Shown: positions 39,848 through 50,375 of the stretch, in pieces
How positions within the stretch are numbered: position 1 is the first letter of the stretch
Layout of the letters: each line of letters starts with the position of its first letter
Assembly: GCF_022346945.1 (NCBI RefSeq)
Contig: NZ_JAKRNI010000019.1
Span: forward strand, 1-60,461
DNA length: 60,461 bases
From: Microbacterium sp. ACRRU
GTDB lineage: Bacteria > Actinomycetota > Actinomycetes > Actinomycetales > Microbacteriaceae
Direction: 5' to 3'
Made by a program: the position numbers and the translations under genes
Notes under the pieces: generated by a model
Told to the model about the DNA's origin: nothing
Database searches by the model: none
What the model saw: the letters and a program-made list of their open reading frames with translations, nothing else

Positions 39848-40965
39848 TTCGCGGCCTGGGCGCTTCCGGCCTCGAGCGCCGTGGCGACCGTCTGCTGAAG
39901 CTCGTGCCACGAGGCGATGAACTTCTCGACGCCTTCGTCCTCGAGCGCCTGGGTGGCCGCGGCGAAGTCCACGCCGGCCGCCGCGAGCTGGTCGAAGACC
40001 TCGTGTGCATCGGCGTAGGCGCCGGTGATCGTGTCACCGGTGATCACGCCGTGATCAAAGGTGGCTTCGAGCGTCTTCTCGGGCATGGTGTTGACCGTGC
40101 CCGGCGCGACGAGCTCCGTGACGTACAGCGTGTCGGGCAGAGCGGGGTCCTTGACGCCGGTCGAGGCCCACAGTGGGCGCTGGACGGTGGCGCCGGCGGC
40201 GAGAAGCTCCTTCGCGCGGTCCTCGGCGAACTTCTGCTCATAGAGCTCGTACGCCAGGCGCGCGTTGGCAAGGCCCGCCTTGCCCTTGAGCGCGGCGGCC
40301 TCGTCGGTGCCGATCGCGGCGAGGCGCTTGTCGACCTCGGTGTCCACGCGCGAGACGAAGAACGAGGCGACCGACTGCAGGGTGGCGATGTCGTGGCCCG
40401 CCTCCCGCGCCTTCTCCACGCCGGCGAGGTAGGCGTCGATGACCTCGGCGTAGCGCTCGAGGCTGAAGATCAGCGTGACGTTCACCGAGATCCCGGCACC
40501 GATGACCTCGGTGATGGCGGGCAGGCCCGCCTTGGTCGCGGGAATCTTGATGAGGACGTTCGGACGATCGACGCGCGCGGCGAGATCCTTGGCCTGTGCG
40601 ATCGTGCCCTCGGTGTCGTGGGCGAGGTCGGGGGAGACCTCGATCGACACGCGGCCGTCGACGCCCCCGGTGGCCTCGAACACCGGCAGGAAGATGTCGC
40701 ACGCGTCGCGCACGTCGTCGGTGGTGATCGAGAAGATCGCCTCGTCGACGCCGGCGCCGTGGCCGGCCAGTTCCTGGACCTGACCTTCGTAGGCCTCGCC
40801 CTTCGACAGCGCGCCGGCGAAGATGGTCGGGTTCGTCGTCACACCGGAGACGTTGCGCTTCTCGATGAGTTCGGCGAGGTTGCCCGACTGGATGCGCTGA
40901 CGCGACAGGTCGTCGAGCCAGATGCTGACGCCCTGAGCGGACAGCTGTTCGGTGGGAGTGCTCAT
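39844..40965 (-). CDS. tal: transaldolase
   Basis: A 373-residue transaldolase of the non-oxidative pentose phosphate branch, transferring a dihydroxyacetone unit via a Schiff base. The active-site Lys is in [12 protein letters not shown], preceded by the conserved [12 protein letters not shown] and followed by [11 protein letters not shown]. Length fits the long TalAB-like actinobacterial form. AGGAG lies about 15 nt before the ATG. It follows tkt by 21 nt and overlaps pgi by 4 nt. Confidence 0.97.
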   Translation of the reverse strand: MSTPTEQLSAQGVSIWLDDLSRQRIQSGNLAELIEKRNVSGVTTNPTIFAGALSKGEAYEGQVQELAGHGAGVDEAIFSITTDDVRDACDIFLPVFEATGGVDGRVSIEVSPDLAHDTEGTIAQAKDLAARVDRPNVLIKIPATKAGLPAITEVIGAGISVNVTLIFSLERYAEVIDAYLAGVEKAREAGHDIATLQSVASFFVSRVDTEVDKRLAAIGTDEAAALKGKAGLANARLAYELYEQKFAEDRAKELLAAGATVQRPLWASTGVKDPALPDTLYVTELVAPGTVNTMPEKTLEATFDHGVITGDTITGAYADAHEVFDQLAAAGVDFAAATQALEDEGVEKFIASWHELQQTVATALEAGSAQAAK

Positions 40966-40986
40966 GATCGTTGTTCTCTCCTGGAC

Positions 40987-43086
40987 TTACTTCGCGGCGG
41001 CGATCGACTCGCGCGCGGCCGACACGACGGCCTCGGCGGTGATGCCGAACTTCTGGAACAGGGTCTTGTAGTCGGCCGAGGCGCCGAAGTGGTCGATCGC
41101 GACCGAGCGGCCGGCGTCGCCCACGATGCCCTGCCAGGTCAAGGCCGAACCGGCCTCGACCGACACACGGGCCTTGACCGAGGCGGGCAGCACCGACTCG
41201 CGGTACGCCTCGTCCTGCTCGGCGAACCACTCCAGCGACGGTGCCGACACGACGCGCGCGTGCACGCCCTCGGCGGCGAGGGTCTCGCGAGCCTGGACGG
41301 CCAGCTGGACCTCCGAGCCCGTGGCGATGAGGATGACGTCCGGCTCGCCGTTCGCGGCCTCGGCGAGCACGTACGCCCCCTTGACCGCGTGGGCGGCCGA
41401 GGCGAACTCGTCGCCCGAGGCCTCGCCCTCACCGCGGGGGAACACCGGGATGTTCTGGCGGGTCAGGGCGATTCCGGCGGGTCCGGCGGTGCGGCGCAGC
41501 ATCTCGAGCCACACGACCGAGGTTTCGTTGGCATCCGCGGGGCGGACCACGGCCAGGTTCGGGATGGCGCGCAGGCTCGCCAGCTGCTCGATCGGCTGGT
41601 GCGTCGGGCCGTCCTCGCCGAGGGCGACCGAGTCGTGCGTCCAGACGAAGATCGTCGGGATGTTCATCAGCGCGGCCAGGCGCACCGGCGGGCGCATGTA
41701 GTCGCTGAAGATGAGGAACGTGCCGCCGAACGGGCGGGTCGGGCCGTGCAGGACGATGCCGTTGAGGATCGCCCCCATCGCGTGCTCACGGATGCCGAAG
41801 TGCAGCACGCGGCCGTAGGGGTCGCCCGACCACTCGTGCGTCGACCAGGACTCGGGGATGAAGGACTTGGCATCCTTGATCGTGGTCAGGTTCGACTCGG
41901 CCAGATCGGCCGAACCGCCCCAGAGCTCGGGGAGCTCGGCGGCCAGCGCGTTGATCACGGCACCGGAGGCGGCGCGCGTCGACACATCCTTGCCGGCCTC
42001 GAAGGCGGGGAGCGCATCGGCGATGTCGGCCGGGAGTTCACGCGCCTGCAGGCGATCCCACAGCTGCTTGCGCTCCGGGTTCTTCGCGGCCCACGCGTCG
42101 AACTTCTCCTGCCAGGCGGCCTTCTCGGCCTCGCCGCGCTCGACCAGCTGGCGGGTGTGGGCGAGCACGTCGTCGGCGACGGCGAAGTGCTGCTCGGGGT
42201 CGAAGCCGAGGACCTCCTTGGTCGCGCGCAGCTCGTCGGCCCCGAGAGCCGAGCCGTGGATCTTGCCGGAGTTCTGCTTGCCGGGGGAGGGCCACCCGAT
42301 GATCGTCTTGAGGATGATCAGCGAGGGCTTGCTCGTCTCTCCCTTGGCGGCCTCGATCGCGGCGTTCAGCTCGGCGACGTCTTCGACGTACTGGCCGGTC
42401 TTCTTCCAGTCGACCGTCTGGACGTGCCAGCCGTACGACTCGTAGCGCTTCTGCACGTCCTCGGTGAAGGCGACGTTGGTGTCGTCTTCGATCGAGATCT
42501 GGTTCGAGTCGTAGATCGCGATGAGGTTGCCGAGCTCCTGGTGACCCGCCAGCGAGGATGCCTCGCTGGTGACACCCTCCTGGAGGTCGCCGTCGCCCGC
42601 GATGACGTAGACGTAGTGGTCGAAGGGGCTTTCGCCGGCGGGGGACTCGGGGTCGAAGAGACCCCGCTCATAGCGGGCCGCGTAGGCGAAACCGACGGAC
42701 GACGCGAGCCCCTGGCCGAGCGGCCCGGTGGTGATCTCGACGCCGTCGGTGTGGCCGAACTCGGGGTGGCCGGGGGTGAGGGAGCCCCACGTCCGCAGGG
42801 CTTGCAGATCCTTCAGCTCGAGACCGAAGCCGCCGAGGTAGAGCTGCACGTACTGAGTGAGCGAGGAGTGCCCCGCCGAGAGGATGAAGCGGTCGCGGCC
42901 CGGCCAGTGGGTGTCGGCCGGGTCATGGCGGAGGACCCGCTGGTACAGAAGGTAGGCGGCCGGTGCGAGCGACATCGCGGTGCCGGGGTGTCCGTTGCCC
43001 ACCTTCTCGACAGCGTCTGCCGCCAGAATGCGAGCGGTGTCCACCGCGCGCCGATCGATCTCGTCCCATTCGAAGTCCGACAACAC
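40987..43086 (-). CDS. tkt: transketolase
   Basis: A 699-residue thiamine diphosphate enzyme of the pentose phosphate pathway. The N-terminal [12 protein letters not shown], the ThDP-binding [13 protein letters not shown] ... [10 protein letters not shown] motif and the central domain [27 protein letters not shown] are complete. The GTG at 43086 is chosen because AGAAAGG lies 4 nt upstream and the next residues ([18 protein letters not shown]) match the normal transketolase start; TTG at 43083 is also possible. The in-frame extension to 43218 is arginine-rich and unlikely. It heads the pentose phosphate operon, divergent from ctaB. Confidence 0.97.
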   Translation of the reverse strand: MLSDFEWDEIDRRAVDTARILAADAVEKVGNGHPGTAMSLAPAAYLLYQRVLRHDPADTHWPGRDRFILSAGHSSLTQYVQLYLGGFGLELKDLQALRTWGSLTPGHPEFGHTDGVEITTGPLGQGLASSVGFAYAARYERGLFDPESPAGESPFDHYVYVIAGDGDLQEGVTSEASSLAGHQELGNLIAIYDSNQISIEDDTNVAFTEDVQKRYESYGWHVQTVDWKKTGQYVEDVAELNAAIEAAKGETSKPSLIILKTIIGWPSPGKQNSGKIHGSALGADELRATKEVLGFDPEQHFAVADDVLAHTRQLVERGEAEKAAWQEKFDAWAAKNPERKQLWDRLQARELPADIADALPAFEAGKDVSTRAASGAVINALAAELPELWGGSADLAESNLTTIKDAKSFIPESWSTHEWSGDPYGRVLHFGIREHAMGAILNGIVLHGPTRPFGGTFLIFSDYMRPPVRLAALMNIPTIFVWTHDSVALGEDGPTHQPIEQLASLRAIPNLAVVRPADANETSVVWLEMLRRTAGPAGIALTRQNIPVFPRGEGEASGDEFASAAHAVKGAYVLAEAANGEPDVILIATGSEVQLAVQARETLAAEGVHARVVSAPSLEWFAEQDEAYRESVLPASVKARVSVEAGSALTWQGIVGDAGRSVAIDHFGASADYKTLFQKFGITAEAVVSAARESIAAAK

Positions 43087-43270
43087 GGTGCCTTTCTCGA
43101 TCTTGTGCGCCCGGGTCACGATCCGACGCCGCACGCCTCGCCGTCGGAGCGAGAGTGGGGTGGGGTGGTCGGCGCGGGGCGCACGTATCGCCAGCATAGC
43201 GAGAACGCCGAGGCGCACGGCATCCTGTGACGGGGGTCGACAGGCGGCCGGTCGTATGTACGCGATGCCA

Positions 43271-43276
43271 TAGAAT
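43271..43276 (+). promoter_or_regulatory. possible -10 hexamer of ctaB
   Basis: TAGAAT (one mismatch to TATAAT) in the 223-nt gap between tkt and ctaB would give a leader of about 27 nt. No clear -35 is seen. The same TAGAATCG octamer occurs at 45942 before sufB. The rest of this gap is unassigned. Confidence 0.35.
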
Positions 43277-43309
43277 CGTGGGGATACTCACGCTCTACCC
43301 CGGGGGACG

Positions 43310-44236
43310 ATGGACATCTCGACGACGTCGCACGTCACTGCGACGACCGATCGCCGCTCCGTCGGACGCACCCTTCGCGCTTATGTCGCGCTGACGAAGC
43401 CCCGCGTTCTCGAGCTCCTGCTCGTCACGACCGTGCCGGTGATGATCCTCGCCGCCCGCGGACTCCCCGACATCTGGCTCATCTTCGCGACCGTCATCGG
43501 CGGCTCGCTGAGCGCGGGGTCGGCGGCGGCGTTCAACATGTACCTCGACCGCGACATCGACGCCCACATGCAGCGCACCGAGAACCGGCCGCTCGTGACC
43601 GGCGAGGTGTCGCCGCGCGGTGCCCTCACGTTCGCGTGGACCCTCGCCATCGTGTCCACGGTCTGGTTGTGGGCGTTCACCAACCCGCTCGCGGCGGCGC
43701 TGTCGGCGGGCGCGATCTTCTTCTACGTCGTCATCTACACGATGATCCTCAAGCGTCGCACCGAGCAGAACATCGTGTGGGGCGGTATCGCGGGCTGCTT
43801 CCCCGTCTTGATCGGGTGGTCCGCGGTGACCGGCTCGCTCTCGTGGGCGCCGTTCATCCTGTTCGCGCTGGTGTTCCTGTGGACGCCCCCGCACTACTGG
43901 CCGCTGTCGATGAAGTACGCGGACCAGTACGACGAGGTCGACGTCCCCATGCTCGGCGCCACCCGCAGCGGCTCTCAGGTGGGTCTCCAGGTCATTTTGT
44001 ACGCGTGGGCAACGGTCGCGTGCTCGCTCCTGCTGATCCCCGTGGCATCCATGGGCGTCGTCTACACCGTGTCCGCCCTGGTGTTCGGCGGTTGGTTCAT
44101 CTACGAGTCGCACCGTCTTTACGCGCGTGCGGTGCAGGGGGACGAGTCGCGTCCGATGCGTGTCTTCCACGCCTCGATCACGTACCTCACCCTGGTCTTC
44201 GTCGCGATCGCGGTCGACCCGCTGCTGCCGTTCTGA
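43310..44236 (+). CDS. ctaB: protoheme IX farnesyltransferase (heme O synthase)
   Basis: A 308-residue membrane prenyltransferase that adds farnesyl to heme B on the way to heme A. The first Asp-rich motif is [20 protein letters not shown] and the second is in [16 protein letters not shown], both essential for Mg-farnesyl diphosphate binding in the UbiA superfamily. Nine or so hydrophobic helices follow the family pattern. GGGGGA lies close before the ATG. It is divergent from tkt, as in other actinobacteria, and serves the aa3-type oxidase with ctaA nearby. Confidence 0.96.
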   Translation: MDISTTSHVTATTDRRSVGRTLRAYVALTKPRVLELLLVTTVPVMILAARGLPDIWLIFATVIGGSLSAGSAAAFNMYLDRDIDAHMQRTENRPLVTGEVSPRGALTFAWTLAIVSTVWLWAFTNPLAAALSAGAIFFYVVIYTMILKRRTEQNIVWGGIAGCFPVLIGWSAVTGSLSWAPFILFALVFLWTPPHYWPLSMKYADQYDEVDVPMLGATRSGSQVGLQVILYAWATVACSLLLIPVASMGVVYTVSALVFGGWFIYESHRLYARAVQGDESRPMRVFHASITYLTLVFVAIAVDPLLPF

Positions 44237-44248
44237 TCACCGAGACAT

Positions 44249-44289
44249 GAAGAACCGCCCGCCCCGGTCATCGGGGCGGGCGGTTCTTC
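44249..44289. terminator. bidirectional terminator after ctaB
   Basis: A perfect 18-bp stem (44249-44266 with 44272-44289, arm GAAGAACCGCCCGCCCCG) with a 5-nt loop lies between convergent ctaB and the small membrane protein gene. The outer A/T pairs (AAGAA/TTCTT) provide a T stretch in both directions. Confidence 0.9.
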
Positions 44290-44302
44290 GTGTCGCGCGC
44301 GG

Positions 44303-44785
44303 TCAGCGGCGCGTCGAGTCCTCGTCGGCGTCACGCGACGCGGTGGCCTGCGGGGGAGCGGGCGTGTCGGACGTGGTCTCGATGTCCGCGTCCTCCAGGA
44401 CGAGCGGAGTCGCGGGAGCGGCCGACGCGGCCGCGGGGTTCGCCGGTGCGGTGGCGAAGGCCGCCTCGGGGGCGCTCTCGTCGTCGCTGCTCCAGTCGAT
44501 CGTCTCGACCGACACATCCGGGCGGTGCCGGGTGGAGACCACGGCGGCGACCGCCAGAGTCGCGAGGATGCCGATCACGCCGGCGCTCAGGAGCGCGGCA
44601 CCGAGGATCGCCCACGACTGAGCGACGTAGACCGTCACGACGGTGGCGTTCGGGTCGTTGAGCACGGCCTGCATCGCGTCGATCTGACGCAGGACGATGA
44701 CGAGTCCGCCGAACACTGCGGCCAGAGAAAGGACCAGGAGCGCCCAGAAGGGCACGCTGGTCAGCAGGCGGGGGCGGGTCTGCAT
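44303..44785 (-). CDS. small membrane protein, function unknown
   Basis: A 160-residue protein with two hydrophobic helices (about residues 7-32 and 55-80) and a long, acidic, Ala/Pro/Thr-rich cytoplasmic or external tail. No enzymatic motif is seen. I recall similar two-helix proteins in Microbacterium carrying a misleading name (dinucleotide-utilising enzyme) in databases; I do not support that name. The ATG at 44785 has GAAGGAG 8 nt upstream. It lies between ctaB and ctaA on the ctaA strand, so a role near heme or respiration is conceivable but unproven. Confidence 0.75.
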   Translation of the reverse strand: MQTRPRLLTSVPFWALLVLSLAAVFGGLVIVLRQIDAMQAVLNDPNATVVTVYVAQSWAILGAALLSAGVIGILATLAVAAVVSTRHRPDVSVETIDWSSDDESAPEAAFATAPANPAAASAAPATPLVLEDADIETTSDTPAPPQATASRDADEDSTRR

Positions 44786-44897
44786 GGAATGAACTCCTTC
44801 GATTCCGGGCACGGTCGGCACCGGAGGGTCCACAGTCTCGCACCCGCCGGTGCATCGCCCCTGGGCGCTCGATGAATCGCCTATGAAGGCGCTAAGG

Positions 44898-45866
44898 TCA
44901 GCGCCGCACGGCCTCGACGACATCGCGCTCGGCCGGGCGGACGACCGCGAGGGGAGCCTTCAGCCGCAGCACCACGACCGTCATCGCCGCGGCGGTGAGG
45001 GCCGCGAGCACCATGTGGACGCCGACCGCCAGCTCGGGCAGGCCGTTGCGGGCCTGATACAGCCCGACCGCGATCTGCACGAGCTCGACAGCGAGGAGCG
45101 CGGTCGCCCACCGGCGCACGGCGAGGCGCTGACGCCACGCGAGCACGACGATCACGAGAGTGAGCACGAACAGCGCGTACCCCGGCCACGCGTGCACGTG
45201 CTCGAGGACCTCGGCATCGAAGCCGTTGCGCTGTACGGCGGCGGCGTCACCCGAGTGCGGCCCCGCGCCGGTGGTGAGAACGCCGAAGACGATGGTCAGC
45301 GCCAAGACAGCGGTCGTGGCGTGCACGAGGCCCGCGAACCAGGTCGGCACGACGCGCTCGCGCGGACCCGCCGGGAGGTACATGAGGGTGAGGAACGCCG
45401 CGCACACGGTGACGAGCACGACCGAAGCGAGGTAGTGGAAGCCGACGATGAACGGGTTCAGGCCTGTCAGTACGGTGATCCCGCCGACGACGGCCTGCGC
45501 GACGATGCCCCCGAGCACGACGAGCGCGAGCACGAACATCGTGCGGCGCTCGCGCCGCAGACGCCACATGAGCACCACGACCGCGAGGGCCAGGATGCCG
45601 ACGACCCCCGTCAGCGTGCGGTTACCGAACTCGATGATTCCGTGGATTCCCATCTCGGGGGTGTTCACGAGCGAGTCGGGCGTGCAGCGCGGCCACGTCG
45701 GGCAGCCGAGCCCCGAGCCGGTGAGGCGGACGGCGCCGCCGGTGCCGATGATGAGCACTTCCGCGAGGAAGGACAGCCAGGCGAACACCCGCAGGCGACG
45801 ATCGACGTGGGCGGGAAGCCAGTCGACGACGCGTCGCAGGACGCGGGGGGACGAAGAGGGGGACAT
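44898..45866 (-). CDS. ctaA: heme A synthase (COX15/CtaA family)
   Basis: A 322-residue membrane protein with eight predicted helices that oxidises the heme O methyl group to give heme A. The two half-barrels each carry conserved His residues (for example GFHYLASVV, VHAWPGYALF and GVHMVLAAL), and the extracytoplasmic Cys pair is seen in GCPTWPRC, typical of the type with a redox-active loop. The ATG has AGGAGG 6 nt upstream. Together with ctaB it equips the cell for an aa3-type cytochrome oxidase. Confidence 0.95.
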   Translation of the reverse strand: MSPSSSPRVLRRVVDWLPAHVDRRLRVFAWLSFLAEVLIIGTGGAVRLTGSGLGCPTWPRCTPDSLVNTPEMGIHGIIEFGNRTLTGVVGILALAVVVLMWRLRRERRTMFVLALVVLGGIVAQAVVGGITVLTGLNPFIVGFHYLASVVLVTVCAAFLTLMYLPAGPRERVVPTWFAGLVHATTAVLALTIVFGVLTTGAGPHSGDAAAVQRNGFDAEVLEHVHAWPGYALFVLTLVIVVLAWRQRLAVRRWATALLAVELVQIAVGLYQARNGLPELAVGVHMVLAALTAAAMTVVVLRLKAPLAVVRPAERDVVEAVRR

Positions 45867-45941
45867 GCGCGCAGCCTCCTGGCGGCGGGCTCTCGGGCCG
45901 CGGCGGCGGGTCTGCGCCGTGCCGGGAGCGGGTGTTGCCTG

Positions 45942-45998
45942 TAGAATCGAAGGGTCTTCTGGTGCAGCGCTCGCGCGTTCTGCACCCTTGACATTCTA
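45942..45998. promoter_or_regulatory. possible divergent -10 elements between ctaA and sufB
   Basis: TAGAAT on the plus strand (45942-45947) and TAGAAT on the minus strand (45998-45993) sit in the 253-nt gap and face away from each other's genes in the correct orientation for sufB and ctaA. A TTGACA at 45988-45993 has no matching -10 at 16-18 nt. No Rrf2/SufR-type site is recognised. The remainder of the gap is unassigned. Confidence 0.3.
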
Positions 45999-46119
45999 GG
46001 CGCGAAGCCAGCGCCTTCGAGCGGGCCCACCAGCGACGTTCCTGAGACTCCGACCGGAGTCCGACGGGGAATGTCGGGGCGGATGACACCGTTGAGGCCC
46101 GAGAAGGAGAGTGACCACC

Positions 46120-47538
46120 ATGACCGATGTGCTCATCGACCGTCCCGAACTCGAGGGACTGGGGGTGTACGAATTCGGCTGGCACGACACCGATGCCGCC
46201 GGCGCCGTCGCCCAGCGAGGAATCAACGAAGACGTCGTGCGCGGTATCTCCGCGCTGAAGTCCGAGCCCGAATGGATGCTGAAGACCCGTCTGAAGGGGT
46301 ATCAGCTCTTCGGCCGCAAGCCCATGCCGACGTGGGGCGCCGATCTCTCCGAGATCGACTTCGACAACATCAAGTACTTCGTGCGCTCCACCGAGAAGCA
46401 GGCGCAGACGTGGGAAGACCTCCCCGAGGAGATCCGCAACACGTACGAGAAGCTCGGCATCCCCGAGGCCGAGCGTCAGCGCCTCGTCGCGGGCGTCGCT
46501 GCGCAGTACGAGTCCGAGGTCGTGTACCACCAGATCCGTGAGGACCTGGAGGAGCAGGGTGTCATCTTCATGGACACCGACACGGCTCTGCGCGAGCACC
46601 CCGAGTTCTTCGAGGAGTACTTCGGCACCGTCATCCCGGCGGGCGACAACAAGTTCGCCGCGCTGAACACCGCCGTCTGGTCGGGCGGCTCGTTCGTCTA
46701 CGTCCCCAAGGGCGTGCACGTCGAGATCCCGCTCCAGGCGTACTTCCGCATCAACACCGAGAACATGGGTCAGTTCGAGCGGACCCTGATCATCGCCGAC
46801 GAAGACAGCTACGTGCACTACATCGAGGGCTGCACGGCCCCGATCTACAAGAGCGACTCGCTGCACTCGGCCGTCGTCGAGATCATCGTGAAGAAGAACG
46901 CTCGCGTGCGCTACACGACGATCCAGAACTGGTCGAACAACGTCTACAACCTCGTCACCAAGCGCGCCGTCGCCCACGAGGGCGCGACCATGGAGTGGGT
47001 CGACGGCAACATCGGCTCCAAGGTGACGATGAAGTATCCGTCCATCTACCTCATGGGCGAGCACGCCAAGGGGGAGACGCTCTCCGTCGCCTTCGCGGGC
47101 CCCGGTCAGCACCAGGACGCCGGCGCCAAGATGATCCACATGGCGCCGTACACGCAGTCCTCGATCGTGTCGAAGTCCATCGCCCGCGGCGGCGGTCGCG
47201 CCGGTTACCGCGGCGAGGTGCGGGTGGATGCCAATGCGCACCACTCCGCCAACACCGTGCGCTGCGACGCGCTCCTGGTCGACACGATCTCCCGCTCGGA
47301 CACGTATCCCGCGATCGACATCCGCGTCGACGACGTGCAACTCGGTCACGAGGCCACGGTCTCGAAGGTCAGCGAGGAGCAGCTGTTCTACCTGCAGTCC
47401 CGCGGTCTCCCCGAGGACGAAGCGATGGCGATGATCGTGCGCGGGTTCATCGAACCGATCGCCCGCGAGCTGCCCATGGAGTACGCGCTCGAACTGAACA
47501 AGCTCATCGAGATGGGCATGGAAGGATCCGTCGGCTGA
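46120..47538 (+). CDS. sufB: Fe-S cluster assembly protein SufB
   Basis: A 472-residue SufB, the scaffold subunit of the SufBCD complex on which iron-sulfur clusters are built. The segments [44 protein letters not shown] and [21 protein letters not shown] are conserved; the last includes the cluster-related Cys. The ATG at 46120 is preferred to the GTG at 46111 because AAGGAG (46104-46109) then has a 10-nt spacer instead of 1 nt. It heads sufB-sufD-Rieske-sufC-sufT. No sufR-like regulator precedes it. Confidence 0.97.
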   Translation: MTDVLIDRPELEGLGVYEFGWHDTDAAGAVAQRGINEDVVRGISALKSEPEWMLKTRLKGYQLFGRKPMPTWGADLSEIDFDNIKYFVRSTEKQAQTWEDLPEEIRNTYEKLGIPEAERQRLVAGVAAQYESEVVYHQIREDLEEQGVIFMDTDTALREHPEFFEEYFGTVIPAGDNKFAALNTAVWSGGSFVYVPKGVHVEIPLQAYFRINTENMGQFERTLIIADEDSYVHYIEGCTAPIYKSDSLHSAVVEIIVKKNARVRYTTIQNWSNNVYNLVTKRAVAHEGATMEWVDGNIGSKVTMKYPSIYLMGEHAKGETLSVAFAGPGQHQDAGAKMIHMAPYTQSSIVSKSIARGGGRAGYRGEVRVDANAHHSANTVRCDALLVDTISRSDTYPAIDIRVDDVQLGHEATVSKVSEEQLFYLQSRGLPEDEAMAMIVRGFIEPIARELPMEYALELNKLIEMGMEGSVG

Positions 47539-48731
47539 TGACGACAGCGACCCAGACCCCCGCCGGTGCCGCGGAGGGTCACATCGACCCTGCCGCCCTG
47601 GTGGCATCCGTTGCTCCCGTGCAGACCCGGTCGGAGCGTCCGACCTCGTTCGACCCGAGCGACTTCGGTGCCCCCACCGGCCGCGAGGTCAACTGGAAGC
47701 TGACCCCCATCGACCGGCTGGCTCCGTTGTTCGTCGACCAGGCCGGCGCCGAGGGCGTCATGCGGGTCGAGGTCTCGGCACCCGACGCGGTCGAGCAGCT
47801 GCGGCTCGCTCCCGACAGCGCTCCGCGCGGCGAGCACTTCCGCCCGGAGGACGTGACGGCGGCTCTGGCCTGGGTGCACGAGCCCGAGGCGCCGCTGCTG
47901 CGCATCCCGGCGAACGTCGAGCTCGACGAGCCGGTCGTCGTGCGGCTGACCGGTACCGGTGGGCTCGCACACGCGCACGTGGTCATCGAAGCGCAGCCGA
48001 ACTCGCGCGGCACGGTGGTGCTGCGTCACGAGGGAACCGCGCAGCACGCGCAGAACGTCGAGATCCTGGTGCGCGACGGCGCCGACCTCACGGTCGTCTC
48101 CGTGCAGAAGTGGGACGACGACGCGATCCACGCCTCCTCGCATCAGGCGCGGGTCGACCGTGACGCCAAGCTCACGCACGTCGTCGTGAGCTTCGGGGGC
48201 GGCGTCGTGCGCGTGAACCCGTCGGTCGAGCTCTCGGGCGCCGGCAGCGAGGGACGGCTCTACGGCCTGTCGTTCTCGGACGCCGGCCAGCACCTCGAGT
48301 CGCAGGTGTACCTGCACCACAAGGGTCCGCACACCGTCGGCGACGTCCTGTACAAGGGCGCGCTGCAGGGCGCCAGCGCGCGGAGCGTCTGGATCGGCGA
48401 CGTCCTCATCGGACCGGATGCCACCGGCACCGACTCGTACGAGGCCAACCGCAACCTCGTCCTCACCGACGGCGCGCGCGCCGACTCGATCCCGAACCTC
48501 GAGATCGAGACCGGCGACATCCAGGGCGCCGGCCACGCCAGCGCCACCGGACGCTTCGACGACGAGCAGCTGTTCTACCTGCAGGCGCGCGGTATCGCCG
48601 AGGACGAGGCCCGGCGCCTGGTCGTGCTCGGCTTCCTCAGCGAGATCGTCCAGCGCATCGGCATCCCCGAGCTCGAGACCGAGCTCATCGAGGCCATCGA
48701 GCGCGAGCTGGCCGAAGGCGCGGCGGCGTGA
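47538..48731 (+). CDS. sufD: Fe-S cluster assembly protein SufD
   Basis: A 397-residue SufD, partner of SufB in the SufBC2D complex. The C-terminal beta-helix core carries the family motif GRLYGLSFSDAGQHLESQVYLHH... and the end EQLFYLQARGIAEDEARRLVVLGFL, parallel to the end of SufB. The N-terminal domain is variable as usual. Its ATG shares one base with the sufB stop (TGATG), so translation is coupled. Confidence 0.96.
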   Translation: MTTATQTPAGAAEGHIDPAALVASVAPVQTRSERPTSFDPSDFGAPTGREVNWKLTPIDRLAPLFVDQAGAEGVMRVEVSAPDAVEQLRLAPDSAPRGEHFRPEDVTAALAWVHEPEAPLLRIPANVELDEPVVVRLTGTGGLAHAHVVIEAQPNSRGTVVLRHEGTAQHAQNVEILVRDGADLTVVSVQKWDDDAIHASSHQARVDRDAKLTHVVVSFGGGVVRVNPSVELSGAGSEGRLYGLSFSDAGQHLESQVYLHHKGPHTVGDVLYKGALQGASARSVWIGDVLIGPDATGTDSYEANRNLVLTDGARADSIPNLEIETGDIQGAGHASATGRFDDEQLFYLQARGIAEDEARRLVVLGFLSEIVQRIGIPELETELIEAIERELAEGAAA

Positions 48732-49057
48732 GCGCGTCGCGCGTGTGCGGGCTCAGTGAGCTCGTGCAGGACGAGGCCCGCCGGGTCGAGGTCGATGGCG
48801 TCGCCATCGCGGTCGTGCTCGACGGCAACGGTGAGGTCCACGCGATCGGCGACGTGTGCACCCACGGCGACATCTCGCTCTCGGACGGTTTCGTCGAGGG
48901 CGAGACGCTGGAGTGCTGGGCGCACGGCTCGGCTTTCTCGCTGAAGACCGGTCGCCCCCTCAATCTCCCGGCCTTCGAGCCGGTCCCCGTGTACGAGGTC
49001 GTGATCGACGGCGACGACGTGCTCATCGACCCTGCCGTCACCAAGGCGTCGGCCTGA
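48728..49057 (+). CDS. Rieske-type [2Fe-2S] ferredoxin
   Basis: A 109-residue Rieske protein with ligands C44 and H46 (VCTHGD) and C63 and H66 (CWAHG). It matches the ferredoxin subunit type of non-heme iron oxygenases, soluble and without a membrane helix. In actinobacteria such a gene often sits inside the suf operon; it may donate electrons during cluster assembly or simply be an early client. GTG overlaps the sufD stop as GTGA. Confidence 0.93.
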   Translation: MSASRVCGLSELVQDEARRVEVDGVAIAVVLDGNGEVHAIGDVCTHGDISLSDGFVEGETLECWAHGSAFSLKTGRPLNLPAFEPVPVYEVVIDGDDVLIDPAVTKASA

Positions 49058-49105
49058 CGGCCCGCGCCCCCTTTCGACTCCCCGAACTACCGAGTAAGGA
49101 ACACC

Positions 49106-49876
<771 letters not shown>

Positions 49877-49885
49877 GATCGTTAC

Positions 49886-50215
49886 ATGACCGCAACCCTC
49901 GCTCCCGAGAAATACGACGAGGTCACCGAGGCCCTCAAGGACGTCATGGACCCCGAACTGGGGATCAATGTCGTCGACCTGGGCCTGATCTACGACCTCG
50001 CGTGGGACGACGAGAACGACGCTCTCGTCATCCACATGACGCTGACGTCGGCGGGCTGCCCTCTCACCGACGTGCTGGAGGAGCAGACCGCGCAGGCTCT
50101 CGACAACGTGGTGGACCGGTTCCGCATCAACTGGGTGTGGATGCCGCCGTGGGGTCCCGAGCGCATCACCGATGACGGTCGCGACATGATGCGCGCCCTC
50201 GGCTTCGCGATCTGA
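49886..50215 (+). CDS. sufT: metal-sulfur cluster assembly factor (DUF59/MIP18, SufT-like)
   Basis: A 109-residue DUF59 protein. The opening DVMDPELGINVVDLGLIYDL and the Cys-containing TSAGCPL motif (C58) are the family signatures. SufT-type proteins help mature Fe-S proteins, especially under high demand. It starts 9 nt after sufC and ends the operon; a hairpin follows at 50277. Confidence 0.92.
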   Translation: MTATLAPEKYDEVTEALKDVMDPELGINVVDLGLIYDLAWDDENDALVIHMTLTSAGCPLTDVLEEQTAQALDNVVDRFRINWVWMPPWGPERITDDGRDMMRALGFAI

Positions 50216-50276
50216 CGACGCGGCGCTTCTCCGCAGCGAAGGGTCCGAACCCCATCGGCTGGTGGAGCACGCTGTC

Positions 50277-50305
50277 CGAGAGCCCTGGCAATGCCGGGGC
50301 TCTCG
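50277..50305 (+). terminator. terminator of the suf operon
   Basis: A 13-bp stem with one G-T pair (50277-50289 with 50293-50305) and a 3-nt loop lies about 60 nt after sufT. No T tract follows beyond TCGTCGTG. Confidence 0.75.
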
Positions 50306-50363
50306 TCGTGTTCGGGATGACGTGGTGTAACACCGGCCACGGGGGGAGGCGCGGGCGATTCGC

Positions 50364-50369
50364 TAGCCT
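50364..50369 (+). promoter_or_regulatory. -10 hexamer of probable leaderless promoter (C-S lyase gene)
   Basis: TAGCCT fits TANNNT and ends 6 nt before the ATG at 50376. GGAG between them is too close to the ATG to act as a Shine-Dalgarno. Confidence 0.5.
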
Positions 50370-50375
50370 CGGAGC

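Noticed and set aside
39904..43230. 1108-residue plus-strand open frame opposite tal and tkt
   Set aside because: It is a shadow of tal and tkt, with low-complexity Gly/Arg/Val composition.
45988..45993. TTGACA as -35 of a sufB promoter
   Set aside because: No -10-like hexamer is found at 16-18 nt downstream (46010-46017 is GC-rich), so it is probably chance.
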